From Balneola vulgaris DSM 17893 (lineage in GTDB: Bacteria; Bacteroidota; Rhodothermia; Balneolales; Balneolaceae): DNA of 64,000 nt. A program made the translations under genes and the position numbers. The stretch is from assembly GCF_000375465.1 (NCBI RefSeq), contig NZ_AQXH01000001.1, positions 248,130-312,129 on the forward strand. The letters run 5' to 3'. The notes under the pieces were generated by a model. The model did not search any database, was not told the DNA's origin, and worked only from the letters and a program-made list of their open reading frames with translations. Below, in pieces: positions 45,724-55,313 of this stretch; the stretch's first letter is position 1; each line of letters begins with the position of its first letter.

Positions 45724-47451
45724 TTAGTCGATTAAATCAAGAGTAGTAGAACCAAAATACTGAATGTCTTGTGGCCTATTGAATAGGCTACGGGAAGTAA
45801 AAGCCACATTTCTTTCCACATAGGATAGAATATCTTGCCAGTTGGTAAGACCTGTTTTAATTGCATCAGCGATGTAATAACTAAAAATGGAATGCCGCTT
45901 CTGAACCCCATTTGGTTCAGAGTATATATAAGACTGTTGATTTACATTTGAAGCAAAAACCACCAAAGCATTTGGCTTTTTAACAGTGATAGTTGCTGCT
46001 AGCACTTCCAGGGAGGCTGCTTTTTCAGTTTGATCTGTGAAATCAAGATCTGCAATCACCGTTAATTTATTGGCTGGCAAATTGGCAAGGCCGTCGAATA
46101 AAGAGTTCAAATCAATGAGTGCACTTGTTGAGTCGGAAGTATCAGTACCTAAGAAGTATATGCGGTCTGTTTGAGGGTCAATTTGAGCATAGCCCGAAAG
46201 GTAAACCACTAATTCAGAATTCGACTTCTGCATGCGAGTACTCAATCTATTAAAGCCGTTTCTAGCCGTTTGATTACCGCTTACATCCAAAAATTTAATG
46301 GTTTGATTGGTAACAATACCTAAGGCATTATTCATATATCGCTCCATTAATAGTGCATCTCTATGCGCAAAAGATTTCTCTGGATAGTCGCCTTTATAAT
46401 TCTGGTTTGCGATGATGAAACCCCACCGATCTCTATTATCAGGAGATAAACGCGGGATGTCCCTTTCCACATCTACACTTCCGAAAGGTACATTAGGAAT
46501 GGCGATAACAGACAGTTGTTGAGTGAATTGAGAGGGACGCCAAATTTGTTCAACATCACTAGCTGATACCCAATTTTCAGAAATACCATACAGAACCTTA
46601 TACCAGTCACCTTGCTTTGATACCAGCTTTAATTGGCTACCCTTGGCTAGGTCTGTGAGGATGTTAGTGGAACTAATTTCAGCTTCGTTTCTCAAGGCCG
46701 TTATGTTATTAGTTACCACAACAAAAGGTTCGAAAAAGTCGCTGACCTTGAGGTTATAACTATATGTACTGTCTTGAAAACTTATATCTAGAGCAATTTC
46801 TGGATTTTCATTTTCTTCGAAGATTTCAGGGTTGATTTCTTCTGCTAAATTAATGGATAGAATGTTATCTGTTAATTCGCGTTGTGTGGGTTCAATAATA
46901 AATTCGTCGTTATAGCGAATGTAATAAGTGGCATTTGGAACCGAGCTATTATTGGCATCCAAAGTATCGGTTTCAACAAAGGAACCCGTTTTCCTAAGCA
47001 ATCGACTCTCTCCTGTTGGCTGAGGTTCGCCTACCGGTTTCATATTTAAAAAAGAGACCCCTGTTAAGGCTACAGCAGCACCTAACAATGCTACTTGTTG
47101 GCCCACTTTATCATCATCAGTAAATTCTAGAGCTGAATACCCAGCTAAACCCGCACTGGCTAACCCAAAGGCTACATAACCTGCTCTAGGCCTATATTTT
47201 TGGATGTATCGATCCGTTTTAACACGCTGAACATATTCATAGGTGTTGGCAGACTTTAGCCTGATTTGAATAACAGGCTGTTCAGGAGATAGTTGATCGG
47301 TTTGCTGAAGAAACAATTCCGAATTCAATAATTTATAATCTCCCCTGTCTACTTCGGCTGTACTTTCAACGATCCATGTAGTTGATGAACATCCTAAAAG
47401 TAAAAATAACCCAACGGTTAATAATGTGATATGAATGTATGATTTACTCAT
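45724..47451 (-). CDS. Lipoprotein with SH3-like and catalytically dead caspase-like (peptidase C14) domains
   Basis: The protein is 575-578 residues; numbering here starts at the GTAATG-less upstream ATG at 47460, while the ATG at 47451 overlaps the ackA stop as TAATG and is preferred. It has a lipobox LLGC (Cys24), a hydrophobic glycine-rich stretch (91-140), an SH3-like region (about 262-303, GDWYKVLYGISENWV) and a caspase-like domain (about 345-578). The latter starts RWGFIIANQNY, has RDALLMERYM and ends with SIFSYYIADAIKTG. The usual SGHG histidine reads SGYA (Tyr424), and the usual DACxSG cysteine reads DLDFT (Asp473). Both catalytic residues are therefore gone, so it is probably a binding or sensing pseudo-enzyme. 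Confidence 0.72.
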   Translation of the reverse strand: MSKSYIHITLLTVGLFLLLGCSSTTWIVESTAEVDRGDYKLLNSELFLQQTDQLSPEQPVIQIRLKSANTYEYVQRVKTDRYIQKYRPRAGYVAFGLASAGLAGYSALEFTDDDKVGQQVALLGAAVALTGVSFLNMKPVGEPQPTGESRLLRKTGSFVETDTLDANNSSVPNATYYIRYNDEFIIEPTQRELTDNILSINLAEEINPEIFEENENPEIALDISFQDSTYSYNLKVSDFFEPFVVVTNNITALRNEAEISSTNILTDLAKGSQLKLVSKQGDWYKVLYGISENWVSASDVEQIWRPSQFTQQLSVIAIPNVPFGSVDVERDIPRLSPDNRDRWGFIIANQNYKGDYPEKSFAHRDALLMERYMNNALGIVTNQTIKFLDVSGNQTARNGFNRLSTRMQKSNSELVVYLSGYAQIDPQTDRIYFLGTDTSDSTSALIDLNSLFDGLANLPANKLTVIADLDFTDQTEKAASLEVLAATITVKKPNALVVFASNVNQQSYIYSEPNGVQKRHSIFSYYIADAIKTGLTNWQDILSYVERNVAFTSRSLFNRPQDIQYFGSTTLDLID

Positions 47452-48668
47452 TAAGCCCATGGGGTTTGCTTCGCAGCAGTTGCAATTTTAGCCGCATCAA
47501 TAGCGATTACCAATTCTTCGTTGGTTGGAATTACATAAATGTTGGCAGATGATTTCTCTGTGCTGATATCTTCGTTAAAAAGACCTTCTTGGTTCTTTTC
47601 TTCATTCAATTCAATGCCTAGTCCTTGTAGATCATCTAATATTTTTTTCCGAATTAGTGAGGCATTCTCACCGATTCCGCCAGTAAAAATAATCGTATCG
47701 GCTCCATTCAAACTAGCTAAATAGGAACCAATGTATTTTTTAGCGCGATAGCAAAATACATCGATAGCTTCTTGGCATCTTTTATCGCCATTTTCAGCTT
47801 CTTCAATTAAATCACGCATATCGGCTGCATAACCACTCAAACCCAACAAGCCGCTGTGCTTATTCAATAGAGCATGCACATTAGCTAGTGACAATTCTTC
47901 TTTTTCAATAAGGTAAAATAAGATGGACGGATCTATATCTCCTGATCGTGTACCCATCACTAAGCCTTCTAACGGAGTAAAACCCATACTGGTATCAATA
48001 GACTCCCCATCTTTAATAGCGGCTATAGATGCACCATTCCCCAAATGGCAAGTAATTAACTTTGAGCCTTCTTTAGGTTTCCCAGTAAGTTTGAAGTAGC
48101 GCCTACTAACGTAATAATGAGAGGTGCCATGAAAGCCATAGCGTCTAATTTTATACCTTCTATATAATCTATTCGGTATACCGTATAAAAATGCCTTCGA
48201 TGGAATGGATTGATGAAATGCGGTGTCGAAAACTGCAACATGCGGAACATCCGGTAGATGTTGCTTCGCTGCTTTGATTCCTTGCAAATTTGGTGGGTTA
48301 TGTAATGGAGCTATATCAAATGCTTCTTGGATGGCGTCTTCTACAGCTTGATCAATAAGTACAGAATCTTTGAAGGTCTCGCCGCCATGAACTACCCTAT
48401 GGCCTACAGCCTCAATTTCATCTAATGACTTCAAATGATCGTTATCTGCTTCTAATAGCAATTCCATTATCATTTTGAGTGCAGCTGCGTGGTTATCAAG
48501 TGCAACCGACTTCTTTACAGCCTTCTCTCCCTTCCATTCTTGTTTGATAATGGATGTTACTGCACCAATCCGTTCAACAAGTCCTTTACATAAAGTTTCT
48601 TGTTCTTTAGAATGAATCAGTTGGTATTTGATAGAAGAGCTTCCGCAATTGATAACAAGTACTTTCAT
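47451..48668 (-). CDS. ackA: Acetate kinase
   Basis: The 405-residue enzyme makes ATP and acetate from acetyl-phosphate. N-terminal INCGSSSIKYQL binds phosphate; VGHRVVHGG, FDTAFHQSIP and GTSHYYVSRR follow, and GGIGENA is near the C-terminus. All are standard. It starts one base from the outer-membrane barrel stop. It is separated from pta, its usual partner, by a pseudo-caspase and a transporter, all packed with overlaps. Confidence 0.96.
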   Translation of the reverse strand: MKVLVINCGSSSIKYQLIHSKEQETLCKGLVERIGAVTSIIKQEWKGEKAVKKSVALDNHAAALKMIMELLLEADNDHLKSLDEIEAVGHRVVHGGETFKDSVLIDQAVEDAIQEAFDIAPLHNPPNLQGIKAAKQHLPDVPHVAVFDTAFHQSIPSKAFLYGIPNRLYRRYKIRRYGFHGTSHYYVSRRYFKLTGKPKEGSKLITCHLGNGASIAAIKDGESIDTSMGFTPLEGLVMGTRSGDIDPSILFYLIEKEELSLANVHALLNKHSGLLGLSGYAADMRDLIEEAENGDKRCQEAIDVFCYRAKKYIGSYLASLNGADTIIFTGGIGENASLIRKKILDDLQGLGIELNEEKNQEGLFNEDISTEKSSANIYVIPTNEELVIAIDAAKIATAAKQTPWA

Positions 48669-48669
48669 A

Positions 48670-49863
48670 TTACAAAGCTATAACTGCACCGAAACCAATT
48701 ACATTTCGGTATTTAAAATTCGATTCACCTAGATCGGGTTCCGAGATCCAAAAAGGCACTTCATATCTAAATGCAAAACCTCGAGGTTTTCCCAAGAAGT
48801 CAGGAATATTGATAGAAAATTGTAATCCGATGCCTGCATCAGCTAAAACAGGTTCACTTTTAAAAACAGTACCTATATCCGTAAATAGGTAACTCTTAAG
48901 AAACACGAAATCACCTAGTATTCCTTCTGAAAGTGAGGAACTAATAGGGTTAGGGAATTCAAATTCATTATTAAAAGCTAATACTGTTTCTGTGCTAAAA
49001 TTTTGAAGATTACCGTATTTAGTGTCAGTATATCCCCGCAGATTGGCTCCTCCAGATACTTGAACTATTCCATTTTCTATCCAAGTTTGAGGAATGGTTC
49101 CCTTTGCACGACTTATACCATTCGACAGCCACGAAATGGGAGCCGCATGAGAAGCTGTGTACTGATATTGAAGGGCTAATGGGTCAGAAACCGTACCAAA
49201 GAAAACTCGATTGCTTAGGCTCACATTTTTCATGAAGGAATGCTGATTCCAAACTTCAATTTCAGCGTTAAAGAATTGAGGTGATTGATCATTGAGCTGT
49301 TGCTGAACTCTAACATTGGCTTCAAATTGATTCTGCTCGTCTTGAATATGATTTCGATAGTTTAAGCCAATAAGTCTATTCCAATTCGTATTCCATGTAG
49401 TAGGAAAGGGCCTGTATGCACTTTCATACATCTTTTCTTGAGAGATAAAGAACTGAATTTCTTGATACTTCAACTCATCAAATCCCTTCTGCCAACGTTT
49501 GTTTAATGCTAACATATGCTTTGAAAAGCCTGTACGAATACTGCTTCTAGCCTCAATACTCCCTTCATTCCCAAATGTGGAAATAGCTGGAATAGGTTCA
49601 GTATAGTTTAAATAATAAGAAATAGGATTAGACGGAAAGTTGGTTCCAAGCCATACACCCGCATCTAGGCGATGAGGCCCATCTTTAAATGAATCCTCCA
49701 TTTCCCCAATTACTCTCACTCCTACTCGAACTCCGTCAATGGTGTTATACCAGAGATCGGGTGCAGGAATTAGTTGATAGGAGTTTTTTTCCTGTGCGAT
49801 TGTATGTACAGGTATCAGTAATAAGACTATTACGATTAATAAAGGCGTTCTTCTATAATCCAC
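48670..49863 (-). CDS. Outer membrane beta-barrel protein (Omp85/BamA-barrel-like)
   Basis: The 397-residue protein begins with a signal peptide (HTIAQE near 24) and continues as alternating aromatic/hydrophobic strands typical of an outer membrane barrel. The GGANLRGY segment and the C-terminal FAFRYEVPFWISEP resemble the barrel part of Omp85-like proteins. No POTRA domain is present. The start is GTG, overlapping the Nudix gene by 28 bases. Function unknown; its position in the acetate operon could indicate an efflux or assembly role. Confidence 0.55.
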   Translation of the reverse strand: MDYRRTPLLIVIVLLLIPVHTIAQEKNSYQLIPAPDLWYNTIDGVRVGVRVIGEMEDSFKDGPHRLDAGVWLGTNFPSNPISYYLNYTEPIPAISTFGNEGSIEARSSIRTGFSKHMLALNKRWQKGFDELKYQEIQFFISQEKMYESAYRPFPTTWNTNWNRLIGLNYRNHIQDEQNQFEANVRVQQQLNDQSPQFFNAEIEVWNQHSFMKNVSLSNRVFFGTVSDPLALQYQYTASHAAPISWLSNGISRAKGTIPQTWIENGIVQVSGGANLRGYTDTKYGNLQNFSTETVLAFNNEFEFPNPISSSLSEGILGDFVFLKSYLFTDIGTVFKSEPVLADAGIGLQFSINIPDFLGKPRGFAFRYEVPFWISEPDLGESNFKYRNVIGFGAVIAL

Positions 49864-50294
49864 TCGGGTAGGATTTGTTGGTTAGATATAATAGTATCTA
49901 TTAGCCTAATTAGCCTTTTTTGTTCGGGCCAATTGATATAATCATCTATATCTGCTGCATTCACCCATTCAAAGCCAGTATGTTCATCGTCTAGGCGAAT
50001 CATCTGATCTTCATTTATTTCAGCTGCAAAAGCAGGAATATGATGAATGGTATCAGACTTAGCTTCATAAAATGTATTTACTGAAGGCACCGTCCAAAAT
50101 AAAGAAGGAGATGCATGTATCTCCTCTTTAAGTTCACGAAATGCTGCTTGCCAGTAGGCCTCTCCATCTTCAACTTTACCGCCAATCATTCGCCATTGAT
50201 TAGCATATATCTTCTTCTCAGATCGTTTAAGTAATAAAAAAGAAATGGTTCCGGCTTCAATTCGGTATGGATATACATCTATAAGTTTCTTCAT
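49836..50294 (-). CDS. Nudix hydrolase
   Basis: The 152-residue protein contains a Nudix box GKVEDGEAYWQAAFRELKEE (39-58). The final conserved glycine is replaced (EEIHA), but the catalytic RELxEE core is intact. It would hydrolyse a nucleoside-diphosphate-linked compound. Substrate unknown; dihydroneopterin triphosphate or oxidised nucleotides are common among this size class. It overlaps the next gene by 28 bases and follows greA by 16 bases. Confidence 0.83.
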   Translation of the reverse strand: MKKLIDVYPYRIEAGTISFLLLKRSEKKIYANQWRMIGGKVEDGEAYWQAAFRELKEEIHASPSLFWTVPSVNTFYEAKSDTIHHIPAFAAEINEDQMIRLDDEHTGFEWVNAADIDDYINWPEQKRLIRLIDTIISNQQILPEWIIEERLY

Positions 50295-50310
50295 ACAAAG
50301 CCGATTTTCT

Positions 50311-50784
50311 TTAGATTTCTATATTCTTGATCTCTAATTCTAAGGTGCCAGCAGGAACTTTAACTTCCACTACATCGCCAATGGCTTTACCCATAAGTCC
50401 TTGACCAATTGGAGATTCGATGGAAATCTTACCTTGTTTGAAATCTGCTTCATTTGGAGATACGAGGGTATACTGCATTTCTTTATTCATCTTCTTATTC
50501 AGAATGGTAACCTTTGTTAACACTCTCACTTGAGATAAATCTAAATCTTTAGCATCCAATACACGGGCATTGGCTAAAATGTCTTCTAATTTCGTAATAC
50601 GGTCTTCTAAATGCCCTTGAGCTTCCTTTGCTGCGTCGTACTCTGCATTTTCACTTAAATCCCCTTTAGCACGTGCTTCAGCAATATCAGCTGCAATTTC
50701 TTTTCTTCCACGTGTTTTTAAATCCTTTAACTCAGCATCTAATTTATCGTAACCTTCTTGAGATAAATATTGAATATTGCTCAT
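50311..50784 (-). CDS. greA: Transcription elongation factor GreA
   Basis: The 157-residue protein has the coiled-coil N-domain (AEARAKGDLSENAEYDAAKE near 37-56, with the acidic tip) and a FKBP-like C-domain (PIGQGLMGKAIGDVVEV). It rescues stalled RNA polymerase. It is the first gene of a packed minus-strand run and stands after a terminator-like hairpin that ends the upstream transporter gene. Confidence 0.95.
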   Translation of the reverse strand: MSNIQYLSQEGYDKLDAELKDLKTRGRKEIAADIAEARAKGDLSENAEYDAAKEAQGHLEDRITKLEDILANARVLDAKDLDLSQVRVLTKVTILNKKMNKEMQYTLVSPNEADFKQGKISIESPIGQGLMGKAIGDVVEVKVPAGTLELEIKNIEI

Positions 50785-50806
50785 AACTCTGTTGTTTCTT
50801 CATTTT

Positions 50807-50845
50807 CTGAAATAAAAGAAGAGCATGCCTTTAGAGCCGCTCTTC
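50807..50845 (-). terminator. Terminator after the MFS gene
   Basis: On the minus strand GAAGAGC pairs with GCTCTTC over a 14-base loop and is followed by TTTTATTT. It lies 57 bases beyond the MFS stop and before greA. Confidence 0.6.
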
Positions 50846-50901
50846 ATACTTCAGTTAAAATAAGAGTAAGTGAAGTGTTTTTCTAATAAATAATGGAAAT
50901 T

Positions 50902-52146
50902 CTATTCTTCTGTATTAGCCTCAGCTGATACCCTTTTAAGTACTGATAACTGATAATAAGCTAAAATAAGTGCTAGTAACATCAGAATTCCTCCCGCTAA
51001 AAAAGGAGCTCCTGGAAATGAAATGGGTGATGCTGAGGAAGTGAAGTACCCAAACAACCCTGTCATCATAGGTGGACCAAAAATGGAGGTAAAGCTTACT
51101 AAACTCGTTAAAGCTCCTTGTAACTCACCTTGTTGATTAGCGGGGACTTTATTTGAAGCTATTCCTTGCAGTGATGGACCGGCAAAGCCCCCTAAACTAA
51201 ATGGCGCAATCATGATTAACATGAATAAACCTGTTGGTGAAAACGCAAAGCCGATATACCCTAAAAAGTAGAGCAATAGCCCAAAATAGACGGATTTAAC
51301 TTCACCAAGCTTTGGAATAACTATACGCGTTAACCCACCTTGAACTACCGCCACACACAAACCTACCACTCCTAATGAGATACCCACCATTTTCTCGTCC
51401 CATTCGAATTTCTGCATGGTGTAGTAAGTCCATGTACTATTTGTAGCATGGCCTGCTAAGTAAATGAGTGCAAATACACCTACCAATCCCATTATCCCAG
51501 GGAATTGTTTGAATTGTTTTAATGAACCAAGCGGGTTCGCTCTTTTAATATTAAAAGGTCTTCTCTCTTCTTTAGGAAGCGATTCTGGCAATACAAAAAA
51601 TCCATACAGTACATTAACTAGTGTAAGCGCAGCTGCAGCAAAAAACGGAACTCTAGTTCCATACTGACCTAATAACCCTCCTATCACTGGGCCAATTATA
51701 AAGCCTAAGCCAAATGCAGCACCAATTAATCCGAAGTTCTGAGCTCTCTTCTCAGGAGCACTAATATCTGCTATATACGCACTAGCCGTTGTAATACTAG
51801 CTCCTGTGATTCCAGATATTAATCGTGCAATAAACAGCCACACGATATTTGTTGAAAGACCTATTAGTATATAATCGATGCCAAAGCCAAATAACGAAAA
51901 CAGTAGTACAGGTCTTCGGCCAAAGCGATCACTAAGTCCACCAATAATAGGCGCGAATAGAAATTGAGTTGAAGCATACACGAACATCAACCAGCCACCA
52001 TATATCGCCGCTTTACTTAAACCCTCTCCTGTTAATTCAACAATGAGCGCGGGAATAATCGGTATGATGATACCTAGTCCTGTGACATCAATAAGTACGG
52101 TTACAAATATAAAGGCTAAAGCGGCCTTACGGGGTTCTTTTGACAT
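50902..52146 (-). CDS. MFS transporter, TetA-like (DHA1 family)
   Basis: The 414-residue, 12-helix protein has the motif A loop [19 protein letters not shown] between helices 2 and 3 and an N-terminal [13 protein letters not shown], both usual for TetA/DHA1 exporters. Which compound it exports is unknown; tetracycline resistance should not be assumed. ATG start, divergent from the SpoU methylase gene with a 13-base palindrome in the gap. Confidence 0.82.
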   Translation of the reverse strand: MSKEPRKAALAFIFVTVLIDVTGLGIIIPIIPALIVELTGEGLSKAAIYGGWLMFVYASTQFLFAPIIGGLSDRFGRRPVLLFSLFGFGIDYILIGLSTNIVWLFIARLISGITGASITTASAYIADISAPEKRAQNFGLIGAAFGLGFIIGPVIGGLLGQYGTRVPFFAAAALTLVNVLYGFFVLPESLPKEERRPFNIKRANPLGSLKQFKQFPGIMGLVGVFALIYLAGHATNSTWTYYTMQKFEWDEKMVGISLGVVGLCVAVVQGGLTRIVIPKLGEVKSVYFGLLLYFLGYIGFAFSPTGLFMLIMIAPFSLGGFAGPSLQGIASNKVPANQQGELQGALTSLVSFTSIFGPPMMTGLFGYFTSSASPISFPGAPFLAGGILMLLALILAYYQLSVLKRVSAEANTEE

Positions 52147-52227
52147 AGGCTAAATTTAAGCTCCAATGATACCCCTTATTCATTCTAATGTGAAGCTTAA
52201 AGGAGTAAAAATTCGAATTAAAAACCC

Positions 52228-52240
52228 ACTGATGATCAGT
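52228..52240. repeat. Palindrome ACTGAT-G-ATCAGT at the trmH-type promoter
   Basis: Perfect six-base arms surround a single G. It covers the expected -33 region of the TACCTTTG promoter box and faces the divergent transporter start. A dimeric regulator bound here would block the methylase promoter and could also act on the MFS gene. Confidence 0.45.
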
Positions 52241-52251
52241 AAAACATTGTT

Positions 52252-52259
52252 TACCTTTG
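52252..52259 (+). promoter_or_regulatory. Candidate -7 box TACCTTTG for the SpoU methylase
   Basis: It matches TAnnTTTG and lies 24 bases before the ATG at 52284. The -33 region is occupied by a palindrome and lacks a TTTG. Confidence 0.45.
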
Positions 52260-52283
52260 CGCCAAAGATTTAAATGTATTCAT

Positions 52284-52817
52284 ATGGCTCAAAAATTATC
52301 TACAAAAGAGATTCTTGAAGAAAACCTAGCTAATGCAGCTCCCGAAAAGCTCCAAAGGGTAAAGGTGGTACTGCATAATATTAGGAGTTTACACAATGTA
52401 GGGTCTGTATTCAGATCCTCGGATGCCTTTGGGATTTCTGAAATCATCATATCTGGCTACACACCCACTCCTCCACGACCTGAAATAACCAAAACGGCTA
52501 TTGGAGCAGAAGAGTTTGTGAATTGGTCGTATGTAGAAGACCCAACCGATACGTTTTATGAGCTTAAAAAGAAAGGCTATACCATATTTGGAATGGAGCA
52601 AACTACCAATAGTATTCCTCTAACAGACTTTGACACTCAGCAATATGAAGATATATGCATTGTTATGGGAAATGAGGTAACCGGCATTGATGAGGACATT
52701 CTTAGTCATATAGACCAATTCATAATGATTCCTCAATTCGGCCAAAAACATTCCTTAAATGTATCGGTAGCTGCCGCAGTGATGCTGTATGCATTGCTTG
52801 AAAAAATGAGTCATTAA
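52284..52817 (+). CDS. SpoU/TrmH-family RNA 2'-O-methyltransferase
   Basis: The protein is about 177 residues from the ATG at 52284; an in-frame TTG upstream adds nine residues and is less likely. SPOUT motifs are NVGSVFRSSDAFG (motif 1), IVMGNEVTGID (motif 2) and IPQFGQKHSLNVSVAAAVMLY-type motif 3. It would methylate a ribose in tRNA or rRNA. There is no RlmB-style N-domain, so it may be TrmH- or TrmL-like; which site is modified cannot be told. Confidence 0.85.
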   Translation: MAQKLSTKEILEENLANAAPEKLQRVKVVLHNIRSLHNVGSVFRSSDAFGISEIIISGYTPTPPRPEITKTAIGAEEFVNWSYVEDPTDTFYELKKKGYTIFGMEQTTNSIPLTDFDTQQYEDICIVMGNEVTGIDEDILSHIDQFIMIPQFGQKHSLNVSVAAAVMLYALLEKMSH

Positions 52818-52825
52818 ATAATCTG

Positions 52826-52847
52826 ATTATGAGATCAGCCTCATAAT
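52826..52847 (+). terminator. Hairpin after the SpoU methylase, possible terminator
   Basis: ATTATGAG pairs with CTCATAAT over a six-base loop, nine bases after the stop. Only a mixed pyrimidine stretch follows, so termination efficiency is doubtful. Confidence 0.4.
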
Positions 52848-52897
52848 TCTGTTCACCATTCTTTATCTTCCACGAAATAAAAAATTTTATACCCCGA

Positions 52898-54931
52898 ATG
52901 TCAGATAATAAAAGAATTCTAGTTACCTCTGCCCTCCCTTATGCAAACGGCCCCTTACATCTTGGGCACTTAGCAGGAGCTTACTTAACAGCAGACTTCT
53001 ACGTAAGATATAAACGACTAACTGGAGCTGATGTAGCCTTTATTTGTGGTTCTGATGAACATGGTGTTCCAATTACTATTGCAGCAGAAAAAGAAGGTGT
53101 TCAACCACAAGATATTGTAGACCGTTACCATAATATCAATAAAAAAGCCTTTGAAGAATTCGGAATCTCATTCGATTACTATGGTCGTACTAGCTCTAAA
53201 GTACACCATGAAACCTCTCAAGAGTTTTTTAAACATCTATATGACAAAGGCTTCTTTAAGAAGAAGACTGAGCAACAGTTGTATGATCCGAAATCAAACA
53301 TGTTTTTACCGGATCGTTATGTAAAAGGAACATGCCCGAATTGTAGTTATGAAGAGGCCTATGGCGATCAATGTGAAAAATGTGGCTCTTCCCTATCCCC
53401 AACTGAGTTGATTAATCCAATTAGTGCACTTTCAGGCGAAAAACCTGAATTAAAAGAAACAGAACATTGGTATATGCCACTAGGTGACCTTCAACCAAAG
53501 CTTGAAGCATGGTTAGAAGATAAATCTGATTGGAAACCTAACGTAATGGGCCAAATAAAAAGCTGGCTCAATGATGGATTAGCAGATAGAGCCGCGACTC
53601 GTGATTTAACTTGGGGTGTACCTGTGCCAATTGAAGGTGCGGAAGGCAAAGTACTATATGTATGGTTTGATGCTCCTATTGGATACATATCTGCCACAAA
53701 GGAATGGGGTCAGGAACAAGGTAATTCTGAGCTTTGGAAAGACTACTGGCAAGATAAATCAACCGAGTTATACCACTTTATAGGTAAGGATAACATTGTA
53801 TTCCATTGCATCATGTTTCCTATCATGTTAATGGAACATGGAGATTATGTGCTTCCTAAAAATGTACCAGCGAATGAATTTTTAAATCTTGAGGGCCAAA
53901 AACTTTCAACATCTAGAGGTTGGGCTGTTTGGCTGCACGAGTATTTAGAAGATTTCAGTCCAGATTTACTACGCTATGCTTTAGGGGCAACATTGCCTGA
54001 AAGTAAAGACTCCGATTTCTCATGGAAAGATTTTCAAGCACGTGTTAATAATGAACTAGCTGCTGTGCTAGGAAATTTCGCATTTAGAGCACTTTCGTTT
54101 ACATCCAAATATGCCGACTCTAAAGTACCCAGCAGCAATGAGTTAAAGCAGATAGATAACGATGCTCTTAACGCTATCGAGGTTCAAAAAGAAAAAATTA
54201 CTAAAGCTTATGAAGCTTTTAGATTCAAGGAAGCGATATCAGAGACTATGCAGTTAGCTCGTATTGGTAATAAATATTTTACCGAAACAGAGCCTTGGAA
54301 AACGAGAAATTCAGACCCTCAAGCATGCAACAATTCTTTATATGTAAGTTTGCAAATCTGTGCAGCGCTCTCTGTGTTAATGGATCCAATTTTACCTGAT
54401 TCAATGAAGGTGCTTAGACAACAACTAGGCTTTGAAGGTGAAGTGAATTGGGATGCGGTTAATAGCTCAATGCTAACAAGCGGAAATGACATTCAGCCAG
54501 GCGAAGTATTATTCTCTAAAATCGAAGACTCTGAAATCGAATCACAAATGACCAAATTAGAAGAAAGAGCTGCGGCTAATAACCCTGCATCCAAGTTCGA
54601 GCCACTTAAGGAAAACATTGAATTTCCTGATTTTATGAAGATGGACATTCGTGCTGGGGAGATTTTAACTGCGGAGAAAATCGAGAAGTCAGATAAGCTC
54701 CTAAAACTCACCGTTGATATAGGTGTAGAGACTCGAACTATAGTCTCAGGTATCGCAAAGCACGTAGATATAGATCAGCTCAAAGGGCAAAAAGTAAGTG
54801 TGGTGGCAAATCTTGCTCCTAAGAAACTTATGGGTGTTAAAAGCGAAGGTATGATTCTAATGGCTGAAGATTCCGAGGGTAAGTTATGGTTTGTAGAAAC
54901 TGCATCTGAAGCAGGTAGCACGATTACTTAA
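52898..54931 (+). CDS. metG: Methionyl-tRNA synthetase
   Basis: The 677-residue synthetase has the class I signature YANGPLHLGHLAG (about 16-28), a zinc knuckle CPNCSYEE...CEKCG (about 146-168), the KLSTSRG active-site loop (about 337-343) and a C-terminal tRNA-binding domain (from FMKMDIRAGEI, about 580) for dimerisation and tRNA capture. Terminator 22 bases downstream. Confidence 0.97.
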   Translation: MSDNKRILVTSALPYANGPLHLGHLAGAYLTADFYVRYKRLTGADVAFICGSDEHGVPITIAAEKEGVQPQDIVDRYHNINKKAFEEFGISFDYYGRTSSKVHHETSQEFFKHLYDKGFFKKKTEQQLYDPKSNMFLPDRYVKGTCPNCSYEEAYGDQCEKCGSSLSPTELINPISALSGEKPELKETEHWYMPLGDLQPKLEAWLEDKSDWKPNVMGQIKSWLNDGLADRAATRDLTWGVPVPIEGAEGKVLYVWFDAPIGYISATKEWGQEQGNSELWKDYWQDKSTELYHFIGKDNIVFHCIMFPIMLMEHGDYVLPKNVPANEFLNLEGQKLSTSRGWAVWLHEYLEDFSPDLLRYALGATLPESKDSDFSWKDFQARVNNELAAVLGNFAFRALSFTSKYADSKVPSSNELKQIDNDALNAIEVQKEKITKAYEAFRFKEAISETMQLARIGNKYFTETEPWKTRNSDPQACNNSLYVSLQICAALSVLMDPILPDSMKVLRQQLGFEGEVNWDAVNSSMLTSGNDIQPGEVLFSKIEDSEIESQMTKLEERAAANNPASKFEPLKENIEFPDFMKMDIRAGEILTAEKIEKSDKLLKLTVDIGVETRTIVSGIAKHVDIDQLKGQKVSVVANLAPKKLMGVKSEGMILMAEDSEGKLWFVETASEAGSTIT

Positions 54932-54952
54932 ACACATTAAGAGTATTCTTAT

Positions 54953-54984
54953 AAGCCTTCATTCATCGAGTGAAGGCTTTTTTT
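54953..54984 (+). terminator. Terminator after metG
   Basis: AAGCCTTCA pairs with TGAAGGCTT over a nine-base loop and runs into seven T residues. It starts 22 bases after the metG stop. Confidence 0.9.
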
Positions 54985-55250
54985 ATACGCTACATTCTAT
55001 TCTGTTTACAAAAATTTACCACCCACTTCAAAAGGATTTTATTGCCCTCTATTTACAACTGATCCATTGTGGAATTCAAGAATATATAAGGCATTAGGGT
55101 GAATAAAACAGTCATATATAGGAAACAAATGGTGATAACATAATTCAACAGAAACTAGAATTTCGTTATTAGGAGCAAAAATGAAAGGGTCTTAAATAAA
55201 AATAGATTAAGTATTGAAAATTCTTATACTCTGCCTTCATCAATAGATGT

Positions 55251-55288
55251 TATTTGAAGACTGTTGCTAATCAATCATTCTTCAAATA
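55251..55288 (+). repeat. Ten-base inverted repeat in the NSS leader
   Basis: TATTTGAAGA pairs perfectly with TCTTCAAATA across an 18-base loop, and TTTTAG follows. It ends 25 bases before the AGGAGG. It could be an attenuator-like hairpin or a regulator site. Confidence 0.5.
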
Positions 55289-55313
55289 TTTTAGAAATTT
55301 AAAACAACCAAAT

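Noticed and set aside
50902-52146. Tetracycline resistance gene
   Set aside because: The protein is TetA-like in fold and motif A, but family membership does not show the substrate.
3616-52240. Shared ACTGA/TCAGT arms at 3616 and 52228 as one regulon
   Set aside because: The spacers differ (four and three bases), so the half-sites are not in the same register. Five-base arms recur by chance.
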